Shown here: piece by piece, positions 1 through 6,791 of the stretch
Layout: every line of letters starts with the position of its first letter
Position numbering within the stretch: position 1 is the first letter of the stretch
Source of the DNA: Candidatus Spyradenecus faecavium
GTDB taxonomy: Bacteria > Verrucomicrobiota > Kiritimatiellia > RFP12 > DVOR01
Direction of reading: 5' to 3'
DNA length: 9,059 nucleotides
Assembly: GCA_018713405.1 (NCBI GenBank)
Contig: DVOR01000083.1
Span: 1 to 9,059 of the forward strand
The notes under the pieces: model-generated
What the model was told of the DNA's origin: nothing
The model's input: the letters and a program-made list of their open reading frames with translations, nothing else
Databases searched by the model: none
Position numbers and translations under genes: made by a program

Positions 1-1
1 A

Positions 2-2635
2 GACCAAGTGCCCGGATTGAAGGGCAGAGGTTTTTTGCACGTAATTGAAGAGCGGACTGGCAAGGATAATCTTCCAGTTCCGGAGGCCGTCGAGGTTTTC
101 TTGAAGGCTGTCGAAGCGGCGGTTCGTGGAAAAGAGAATAAGGCGTTGCGCTCTAGCAATCGTCACGCAATCGAACTGAATGGCTACAGGGCAATCGTCG
201 CAGACAACGGCGACTTCCGCGAATTCATCACGGGCTATAAGATTTTCACAGATGAAGAAAAGAAAAAACGTTCGGGTGTTGAGACGGACGCCATTCGTCG
301 ATCCGAGGACTACAATCCCGCCTTTTACGACCGCTTGAGGCAGGAGGGAGCCGAACGTTTGAAAGAAAGGATAGCACAACTTTTGGCTGGAAGGCAAGTA
401 GAAAAGAGCGTCGAAGAGCTCGAACAAGAGCTCGATGACTTGAATGTCGCGTATTATAGACTGTTCAACGCGCGAAAGAAGGCGGAGGAGAACGGTGCCT
501 CCCAAGAGGAGCTTGATACATTCACGAAGGACATGGAGGAAAACCGAGAGAAGCATAAGCAGGTCGCGAAGGCGAAGAAGAAACTCAACCGCCAACGTGC
601 GAAGGAAAGAAAGCTCTACGGCAATCTCGGCGAGGAGCGGCGTGACCACATCAAGGTGTGGAGCGGGGCGCGGCAAGCGTATGACAGGGTTGACCTTAGG
701 TTCATTGGCACGGGCACGGGCGGAAACAATGAGGGGCGTGGGGCCTATTCGAGCGGCGTGCGGGGCGTGGCTCAAGACCGCTATGCGATGTATAAAGTGG
801 CTGAATGGAAAGAGGCCAAAGAAATTGGATTTAGCCCTGATAATTTGCCGATTGTCTATGACGGCAAGGCGATGAGACTTGGTGTGGCTGTCGGTCGTGC
901 AAGGTCGAATGTCAGGGTCGCTTCCGAGAAGGGGATTTCTCCATCGATTGAAGATGAGGCAATCATTCGTATTTATTCGGATGCCAAAACATATTTGTCT
1001 GACAATGGCTATCTTGATTACGATGAGTTTAGATATTACATCTTTTCTGTATACGTCAGGATGAGCCCGCGTCTCGAAGAGCTTCTCTATCTAAACAAGG
1101 GGCTCGAGCGGGTTTTGTCGTCGCCTCGTGGGAAGCGCATGATGTATCACGCAAAAAAAGGCACGGTGGTGCCCGCAGAATGGAGTGCGGTGCGTACTTT
1201 CGATACTGAAAGCAAGGGCGAAGTGCGCGATGTTTATGTCGTCACCAATGAATATGGCAACGTCAATTATATTGATGCAGAGTCCGCTCAGAAAAGGCAC
1301 GAGCAGGTAAAGCGTGAGCTTGACGAAAACAAGGCTGTTTTCGAGGAAGAGCAGAAACGGTATGAGGAAACGCGTGCACTTTACAGCGACATTTTGCCGG
1401 AGGAAAATCCTCTCGCTTCTGAGACTGAATTGCCTCTTCCTGCGGTGATGGAGCAGACGTGGTTCACGAATCGTGAGGAAGGGGATGTGAGCCACTTGCT
1501 GAGCTGGCTTGATGCGGTGACGCCGGAGCAGATGGGATGGATTGTGGAGGCGGCGAAGAAGGCTGGGTTCTCGGAGGAGGAGATTGCGTTCCTTCAGCGG
1601 GAGCGGATTGATGATGACGATGTGCTGATTGAGGACGGGAACCGGATGCCGAGCGGGAGTGAGATGTATATGCGCCTCGAGTTGATCGCGATGATGCGCG
1701 ACAACCAGTTTGTCACGTTTGATGAAGTCAAGAAATATGACCTTTGGAAGGCGCACCGTGAGGTGATGGGGGAAGTCGGCAAGTTTGCTTCGGAGTTTCT
1801 TCTGACGGCGGACATCGATGGGGTGATGTATCCGGTGAACTATCGTGGAGGGAGCAGGCACGGTGAAGAGGGCTGGAACTATGTGGCGTTCAGCGATGAG
1901 CATCTTCGGGTTGACCATGTGTATGAGTACAATCCGGAGACGGATGATTTTGAGCTGAAGTGGCATGAGGGCGGGGGTTCTGGGCCTCGGTTCACGGAGA
2001 CGCCGTTGGGGCAGGAGCTGGTGGCGCGTGCGTTCGACGCGATCATGGGGACGCGGGTGGACTTGTTGCTGAGGCCGTCGCGTTACTACGGGAACCCGTA
2101 TGAGACGCGGGAGCGGAACCCTCGGAACGCGTTGGTGACGGAGCACCTGCACCGTGACGTGGACGTGTCGGAGCCGAAGGGTTTTGCGACGGAGGTGTCG
2201 GCGGAGATTTCGCGATTCGGGACGCGTGAGGGTGACCCGACGTTGCGCGAGATCCGGGCGCGTTGCGGGAGCAAGGCGCGGTTTTACGAGGTGCTTGGGG
2301 CTGTGTACGAGACGGCGGTTGGGCTGAAGATGGGGGTGTTCGATGTGATCACCCAGCGTGAGTTCAGCTCGATGGAGAAGCGGATGCCGCTTTACGCGTG
2401 GGCGATCCGGCACAATGCGCAGGCGCGTGCGACGGAGCTGGGGCGGAAGGCGTACATCATGGGGCGCCAGTTCGCGGAGCGGTTGCGGCGTGAGGCTGTG
2501 GCGGCGGCGCGTGCGGAGGTGGAGCGTCAGCGGCGGGGACGGGGGGATTGTGGTATGATAGGGGGCAAGTGCGAGGGGAAAGGCCCGTCGCGACACGGAG
2601 AACGAAGATGGCCAAAGGCGCGACGGATGCGTTGA
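2..2635 (+). CDS. Large polyvalent-type mobile-element protein, C-terminal part (partial)
   Basis: The frame is open to the left edge, so the first in-frame start visible (GTG at 8, no ribosome binding site visible) is probably internal and the gene begins upstream. Numbering from that GTG gives 875 residues. Residues 6-80 resemble the PBECR (barnase-EndoU-colicinE5/D-RelE-like) domain of phages and conjugative elements: a GFLHVIEER segment, then NGYRAIV and FITGYKI. Residues 110-210 are highly charged and predicted coiled coil. Residues 218-265 (YDRVDLRFIGTGTGG) match the opening of the ART-like domain of large polyvalent proteins (usual form FDxFDxxxIGTGEGAQAYGWGLYF). Its later parts appear at 490-520 (LSWLDAVTPEQ) and 593-640 (ASEFLLTADIDGVMYP, then GWNYVAFSD), so the domain is split by a long insert. 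Residues 690-845 are unrecognised and end in a basic helical stretch. The family is recognised from memory of motif patterns; catalytic activity is not shown. Such proteins are thought to be delivered or expressed by mobile elements in conflicts with hosts or rivals. Confidence 0.65.
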   Translation, partial: DQVPGLKGRGFLHVIEERTGKDNLPVPEAVEVFLKAVEAAVRGKENKALRSSNRHAIELNGYRAIVADNGDFREFITGYKIFTDEEKKKRSGVETDAIRRSEDYNPAFYDRLRQEGAERLKERIAQLLAGRQVEKSVEELEQELDDLNVAYYRLFNARKKAEENGASQEELDTFTKDMEENREKHKQVAKAKKKLNRQRAKERKLYGNLGEERRDHIKVWSGARQAYDRVDLRFIGTGTGGNNEGRGAYSSGVRGVAQDRYAMYKVAEWKEAKEIGFSPDNLPIVYDGKAMRLGVAVGRARSNVRVASEKGISPSIEDEAIIRIYSDAKTYLSDNGYLDYDEFRYYIFSVYVRMSPRLEELLYLNKGLERVLSSPRGKRMMYHAKKGTVVPAEWSAVRTFDTESKGEVRDVYVVTNEYGNVNYIDAESAQKRHEQVKRELDENKAVFEEEQKRYEETRALYSDILPEENPLASETELPLPAVMEQTWFTNREEGDVSHLLSWLDAVTPEQMGWIVEAAKKAGFSEEEIAFLQRERIDDDDVLIEDGNRMPSGSEMYMRLELIAMMRDNQFVTFDEVKKYDLWKAHREVMGEVGKFASEFLLTADIDGVMYPVNYRGGSRHGEEGWNYVAFSDEHLRVDHVYEYNPETDDFELKWHEGGGSGPRFTETPLGQELVARAFDAIMGTRVDLLLRPSRYYGNPYETRERNPRNALVTEHLHRDVDVSEPKGFATEVSAEISRFGTREGDPTLREIRARCGSKARFYEVLGAVYETAVGLKMGVFDVITQREFSSMEKRMPLYAWAIRHNAQARATELGRKAYIMGRQFAERLRREAVAAARAEVERQRRGRGDCGMIGGKCEGKGPSRHGERRWPKARRMR
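2551..2559 (+). promoter_or_regulatory. Extended -10 promoter element for speA
   Basis: TGGTATGAT has the TGn extension followed by TATGAT, a five-of-six match to the sigma70 -10 box. It lies about 49 bases before the speA ATG. No TTG-like -35 hexamer exists at 16-19 bases upstream (the stretch 2526-2540 is G-rich), so the extended -10 would have to compensate. The element lies inside the 3' end of the upstream mobile-type frame. Confidence 0.55.
2597..2600 (+). promoter_or_regulatory. Shine-Dalgarno site of speA
   Basis: GGAG sits seven bases before the ATG at 2608. It decides the start: an in-frame TTG at 2548 would add 20 residues but overlaps the -10 box at 2554-2559, so it would lie upstream of the transcript. 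Confidence 0.6.
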
Positions 2636-4542
2636 CCGGTTGGAATGCGGTGAAGAGCGCGGAGCTCTATGGCGTGGATGCCTGGGGGCGGAACTATTTC
2701 GGGGTCTCCCCGGACGGTTTCGCGACGGTGCGGCTGAGCCACGGCGGCAAGCCGGTGGACGTGAAGTTCGCCCAGATCGTGCAGGAGCTGCGCGAGCGTG
2801 GGATGAGCCTGCCGGTGCTGTTGCGCTTCAGCGACATCCTGGCCGACCGCATCCGCGTGATCAACGAGACTTTCGCGAAGGCCATCAAGGACTACAAGTA
2901 CCAGGGGGTCTACCGCGGCGTCTATCCGATCAAGGTGAACCAGCAGCAGCAGGCCGTGCAGGACGTGGTGCGTTTCGGCCGGCCGTGGCACCACGGGCTG
3001 GAGGCGGGGTCCAAGGCCGAGCTCATCGCGGCGCTGGCCTATATGCAGGACCCCGAGGCCTACATCGTCTGCAACGGTTACAAGGACGAGGAGTTCGTGC
3101 GCCTGGCGCTGGGCTCGCTGAAGATGGGCCTGCAGACGATGCTGGTGCTGGAGAGCCTGGAGGAGCTGGACATCATCCTGCGCGTGGCCGAGGAGATGGA
3201 CGTGAAGCCGCGCATCGGCATCCGCGTGAAGCTGAGCAGCAAGGTGGGCGGCAAGTGGAGCGAGAGCGGCGGCGACCGCTCCGTCTTCGGCCTGACGGCG
3301 GGGCAGATGATCGCGGCGGTGGACCGTCTGCGCGAGGCGGGGCGGCTGGACTGCCTGGAGATGCTGCACTACCACCTGGGCTCGCAGGTGCCGAACATCC
3401 GCGAGATCCGCGACACCATCAAGGAGGCCTCGCGCTTCTACGTCGGCCTGGCGAAGGAAGGCGCGCCGATGGGTGTCTTCGACATCGGCGGCGGTCTGGC
3501 GATCGACTACGACGGCAGCCACACGAACTTTGAGAGCAGCGCGAACTACGACATCTCGGAGTACTGTGCGGACGTGGTGGAAGGTATCATGTCGACGTGC
3601 GACCACGCGAACGTCCCCCACCCCACCATCATCAGCGAGTCCGGCCGCGCCCTCATCGGCTACTACTCGGTTCTCCTCGTCGACGTGCTGGGCACGACGA
3701 CCTTCGAGACGGAGGTGCCCGAGCATGACCCCGTGCTGGAGGACGAGCACCTGCCCGACGGCATCGTCAACCTGCTGGACGTCTCCAAGAACCTGCGCAC
3801 GAAGAACCTGCCGGAGTACTTCAACGACGCGCTTTACTACCGCGAGGAGATCCAGAAGGCCTTCAAGCAGGGGCAGGTCTCCCTGCGCCAGCACGCCGCG
3901 GCCGACCGCGTCTTCTGGTCCATCCTCACGCGCATCCGCGCCGAGGTGCCCAAGCTGAAGTACGTGCCCGAGGACCTGCTGGGCCTGGATGAGGCGATGG
4001 CGGACATCTATTACTGCAACTTCTCGGTCTTCCAGTCCCTGCCCGACGCGTGGGCCATCGACCAGCTCTTCCCCATCATGCCCATCTCGCGCCTCTGCGA
4101 GAAGCCCACCCGCAGCGCGCACCTCTCCGACATCACCTGCGACTGCGACGGCCAGATCGACAAGTTCATCGACCTGCACGACGTCAAGCACGCCCTGCCC
4201 CTCCACCCGGTGCAGGACGGCGACGACTACATCCTCGGCGCCTTCCTTGTCGGCGCCTACCAAGAGACCCTGGGCGACCTGCACAACCTCTTCGGCGACA
4301 CCAACATCCTCTCCGTCTCGCTCGACGAGGACGGCGACATCGACTTCACCGACGAGGTGGAGGGCGACACCGTGGAGGAGGTGCTCTCCTACGTGGAATA
4401 CAACACCGCCGACCTCGTCTCCCGCTTCCGCCGCCTGACCGACGCCGCCGTGAAGGCCAAGCGCATCACCCCCGCCGAGCGCCGCCGCATCCTCTCCACC
4501 TACGCCAACGGCCTGCGCGGTTACACCTACTTCGAGCTCTGA
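2608..4542 (+). CDS. speA: Biosynthetic arginine decarboxylase (SpeA)
   Basis: A PLP enzyme of the alanine-racemase-like fold III that converts arginine to agmatine and CO2, the first step of the agmatine route to putrescine and higher polyamines. The 644-residue length fits the SpeA family (about 630-660). The start GWNAVKSAELYGVDAWGRNYF at residues 11-31 is the typical SpeA opening. The PLP-binding lysine is K109 in YPIKVNQQQQAV. LHYHLGSQ lies at 253-260, the phosphate-binding glycine loop GGGLAIDYDG at 294-303, and ESGRA near 344. The C-terminal active-site signature is SDITCDCDG at about 507-515; the family usually reads CDSDG, so a Cys replaces Ser at one non-catalytic-looking position. 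The ATG follows a GGAG site and lies within the end of the upstream frame, with a 28-base overlap. It is the first gene of a likely three-gene operon. Neither agmatinase nor agmatine deiminase is in the window, so the downstream polyamine steps must be elsewhere. Identification is firm. Confidence 0.96.
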   Translation: MAKGATDALTGWNAVKSAELYGVDAWGRNYFGVSPDGFATVRLSHGGKPVDVKFAQIVQELRERGMSLPVLLRFSDILADRIRVINETFAKAIKDYKYQGVYRGVYPIKVNQQQQAVQDVVRFGRPWHHGLEAGSKAELIAALAYMQDPEAYIVCNGYKDEEFVRLALGSLKMGLQTMLVLESLEELDIILRVAEEMDVKPRIGIRVKLSSKVGGKWSESGGDRSVFGLTAGQMIAAVDRLREAGRLDCLEMLHYHLGSQVPNIREIRDTIKEASRFYVGLAKEGAPMGVFDIGGGLAIDYDGSHTNFESSANYDISEYCADVVEGIMSTCDHANVPHPTIISESGRALIGYYSVLLVDVLGTTTFETEVPEHDPVLEDEHLPDGIVNLLDVSKNLRTKNLPEYFNDALYYREEIQKAFKQGQVSLRQHAAADRVFWSILTRIRAEVPKLKYVPEDLLGLDEAMADIYYCNFSVFQSLPDAWAIDQLFPIMPISRLCEKPTRSAHLSDITCDCDGQIDKFIDLHDVKHALPLHPVQDGDDYILGAFLVGAYQETLGDLHNLFGDTNILSVSLDEDGDIDFTDEVEGDTVEEVLSYVEYNTADLVSRFRRLTDAAVKAKRITPAERRRILSTYANGLRGYTYFEL

Positions 4543-4544
4543 CC

Positions 4545-5717
4545 ATGGGCGCCTACGACACAGCCTATTTCGACCGTCCCATCGGCCGCGACCGCTCCGA
4601 CAGCGTCAAGTGGACCCAATTCGGGCCGGACGTCATCCCGCTGTGGATCGCGGACATGGACTTCCCCGCCTGCGACGAGATCGTCCAGGCCCTGACCGCC
4701 CGCGCCCAGGAGGGCTGCTACGGCTACGCCCGCGACTCGCAGGCCGCCATCCAGGCGATGATCGACTACCACCGCCGCCTCTACGGCTGGGAGATCGACC
4801 CCGACTGGGTGGTGCCGCAGCCCGGCGTCGTCACCGCGCTCAACCTCTTCTGCCGCCTGCTGCGCGACGTGCGGCCCGACCGCTCCGACGTCTTCATCAA
4901 CGAGCCGGTCTACCACCACTTCATGTCCGCCGCCCAGCTCCAGCACGTCCGCGAGCGGCGCCTGGCGCTCCGCCCCTTCGGCGAGCCGCTCCCCGAGGGC
5001 CTGGAGTCCATCGACGCGCGCGGCGCCGGCGGCTGGATGCTCTGCAACCCGCAGAACCCCCTCGGCCACCTCTGGACGCGCGCCGAGCTCACCCGCATCC
5101 TCGACTACGCCGCCGCGCACGACCTGCTCCTCGCCTCCGACGAGATCCACGGCGGCCTGGTCCTCGACGCGCCCCACGCCTACCTGCCCCTCCTCTCCCT
5201 GGCCCGCAGCGACGCCGAGCGCCGCCGCCTGATCGCCTTCGTCGCCCCCAGCAAGACCTGGAACGTGCCCGGCCTGGGCTGCGCCTTCGCCATCGTCCCC
5301 GACCCCGCGCTGCGCGAGCACTTCACCCGCAACTACGACCAGCTCATCCCCGCGGTCAACCTCTTCGGCTGGGTCGGCGCCGAGGCCGCCTACCGCCACG
5401 GCGAGCCCTGGCGCCTGGCCATGTTGGCCTACCTCCGCCGCAACCGCGCCCTCCTCGAGGCCTTCGCCGAGGCCCACGGCCTGCCGCTGTGCAGGCTCGA
5501 GGCCACCTACCTCGGCTTCCTGGACTGCCGCGCCCTGGCGCCCACGCTCGGCGGTGAAAGCCCCCGCGACTTCTTCCTCCGCGTCGCCAAAGTGGCCCTC
5601 CACGACGGCGCCATCTTCGGTTCACCCGGCTGGGTGCGCATCAACATCGCCACCCACACCGACCTCCTGCGCCGTGCCCTCGACCGCATGGCCGACGCTC
5701 TGGCGACCCTCGCCTGA
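4545..5717 (+). CDS. MalY/PatB-type PLP-dependent C-S lyase or aminotransferase
   Basis: A 390-residue fold-type I PLP protein, matching the usual 385-400 of the MalY/PatB cystathionine beta-lyase group. These enzymes split cystathionine or cysteine S-conjugates to a thiol, pyruvate and ammonia. Landmarks in order: PLWIADMDFP at 32-41, GYGYARDSQ at 58-66, PGVVTALN at 93-100, CNPQNPLGHLW at 167-177, ASDEIHGGLVL at 197-207 with the PLP-nitrogen aspartate D199, SKTWNVPGL at 236-244 with the Schiff-base lysine K237, TYLGFLDCR at 321-329, and the carboxylate-binding arginine in VRINIAT at 364-370. The ATG is two bases after the speA stop, so translation is probably coupled; no strong ribosome binding site of its own is seen. 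An earlier in-frame start would lie deep within speA and is rejected. The exact substrate (cystathionine, cysteine conjugates or an amino-transfer substrate) cannot be settled from sequence, and no methionine or cysteine genes lie nearby to decide it. Confidence 0.9.
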   Translation: MGAYDTAYFDRPIGRDRSDSVKWTQFGPDVIPLWIADMDFPACDEIVQALTARAQEGCYGYARDSQAAIQAMIDYHRRLYGWEIDPDWVVPQPGVVTALNLFCRLLRDVRPDRSDVFINEPVYHHFMSAAQLQHVRERRLALRPFGEPLPEGLESIDARGAGGWMLCNPQNPLGHLWTRAELTRILDYAAAHDLLLASDEIHGGLVLDAPHAYLPLLSLARSDAERRRLIAFVAPSKTWNVPGLGCAFAIVPDPALREHFTRNYDQLIPAVNLFGWVGAEAAYRHGEPWRLAMLAYLRRNRALLEAFAEAHGLPLCRLEATYLGFLDCRALAPTLGGESPRDFFLRVAKVALHDGAIFGSPGWVRINIATHTDLLRRALDRMADALATLA

Positions 5718-5725
5718 CACCCGCC

Positions 5726-6736
5726 ATGAAACGCCCCCTCCGCGCCTGTCTCTCCCTTGCCCTGGCCGCGGCCCTCTTCCTGGGTTGCGGCGCGCCCCGG
5801 CCCGCCCCGCTCTCGCCGGAGAGCGACGCGCTCATGGCCTTCTACGCCGACAACGGCCCCGCCGCCGACGCCGCGCACGTCCGGGCCCTCGAGGCCGCCG
5901 CCAAGGGCGACCTCGACGCGCTCAACGCCTGGCGCGAAGGCCTGCTGCGCCCCGCCGACGAGACCGCCTTCAACGCCGCCCACGCCGGCAAGGTCACCCT
6001 CTCGATGGAGGGCCCGTGGGTCGTCTACGCCCCCGCCGCCAAGCCCGTCGCCACGGTCATCTACCTCCACGGCGGCGGCTGGGCCGTCGGCGACGCGCGC
6101 CTCTGCGAGGACTTCTGCGCGGGCCTCGCCGAGCAGGCCGGCGTCGAGGTCTGGTCGCTCAACTATCCCCTCGTCCCCGAACACCCCTTCCCCGAGACCC
6201 CGCGCTACGTGGCCGAGCGCGTCCGGGCCCTGCGCGGGCGCTTCGCCGACCGCCCCCTCTTCGTCGCCGGCGACTCCGCGGGCGGCAACCTCGCCGTCGC
6301 GGCCGCCCTCCTCGCGCCCGGCCAGGCCGACGGCCTGATCCTGGCCTATCCCGCGCTCGACCTCGGCGCCAAGGCCGAGCCCGAGCACGCGCAGTATGGC
6401 GACATCCTCGCCCTGACCGACGCGCTCATGACCGCCTTCGGCCGCCTCTACGTGGACGCCGAGACAGCGGCCAAGGACCCCGTCGCCTCGCCGCTCGTCG
6501 CCGACGACGCCGCCCTGCGCGCCCTGCCGCCCGTCCTCACCCTCGCCGCGGAGTGTGACGTCCTGGCCGGGCAGTCCCGCCGTTTCCACGCGCGCCTCGC
6601 CGGGTTGGGCCGCACGGGCGACGCGCGGCACGTCGTCCCCGGCGCCGTCCACGGCTTCCTCTCCTTCCCCACGCTGAAGGAGGCCCAGGCCGATGCCCTC
6701 GACGCCGCCGCCGGCTGGATCCGCGCCCGCCTGTAA
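5726..6736 (+). CDS. Lipoprotein alpha/beta hydrolase, hormone-sensitive-lipase type esterase
   Basis: A 336-residue serine hydrolase, probably an esterase on short acyl esters. The N-terminus is a signal peptide (positive MKRPLR, hydrophobic stretch to residue 19) ending in FLGC, a slightly loose lipobox, so Cys21 is the likely lipidated residue. The mature protein would be membrane-anchored and act in the periplasm. The oxyanion-hole motif HGGGW is at 115-119. The nucleophile elbow GDSAGG at 182-187 places Ser184. The acid is D278 in AECDVL and the base is H309 in VHGF, giving a complete Ser-Asp-His triad in the class IV (hormone-sensitive lipase) order. Residues 31-90 form a helical, probably cap-forming stretch. 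The ATG follows the previous stop by eight bases with no evident Shine-Dalgarno site, suggesting coupled translation in the speA unit. Its natural substrate and any link to arginine or sulfur metabolism are unknown. No terminator is visible between its stop and the next promoter. Confidence 0.88.
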   Translation: MKRPLRACLSLALAAALFLGCGAPRPAPLSPESDALMAFYADNGPAADAAHVRALEAAAKGDLDALNAWREGLLRPADETAFNAAHAGKVTLSMEGPWVVYAPAAKPVATVIYLHGGGWAVGDARLCEDFCAGLAEQAGVEVWSLNYPLVPEHPFPETPRYVAERVRALRGRFADRPLFVAGDSAGGNLAVAAALLAPGQADGLILAYPALDLGAKAEPEHAQYGDILALTDALMTAFGRLYVDAETAAKDPVASPLVADDAALRALPPVLTLAAECDVLAGQSRRFHARLAGLGRTGDARHVVPGAVHGFLSFPTLKEAQADALDAAAGWIRARL

Positions 6737-6743
6737 AAAAGGC

Positions 6744-6772
6744 TTGCGACGGGGGCCGTTTTGCGCTATGCT
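6744..6772 (+). promoter_or_regulatory. Sigma70-type promoter of the secreted-protein gene
   Basis: TTGCGA at 6744-6749 and TATGCT at 6767-6772 are separated by exactly 17 bases. This is a well-matched -35/-10 pair only eight bases after the hydrolase stop codon, so transcription of the next gene probably starts near 6779, about 13 bases before its ATG. Confidence 0.65.
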
Positions 6773-6791
6773 ATCCACAGAAAGTAGCGAT

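Noticed and set aside
1091..2596. Long minus-strand open frame opposite the mobile-type gene
   Set aside because: Its translation is Arg/His/Leu/Pro-rich low-complexity with no motifs; it is a GC-driven shadow of the + strand gene.
2548..2607. In-frame TTG as an earlier speA start
   Set aside because: It overlaps the -10 box and has no ribosome binding site; the added residues do not look like SpeA.
2527..4284. 585-codon minus-strand open frame opposite speA
   Set aside because: Val/Ala/Asp/His/Gln-rich composition without motifs; speA on the other strand has every family signature.
6727..6743. GCCT/AGGC inverted repeat with A-rich loop after the hydrolase gene as a terminator
   Set aside because: Only four base pairs and no T tract follows; too weak to call.
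6693..6791. Longer N-terminus for the secreted protein
   Set aside because: It lies upstream of and across the promoter and would bury the signal peptide.
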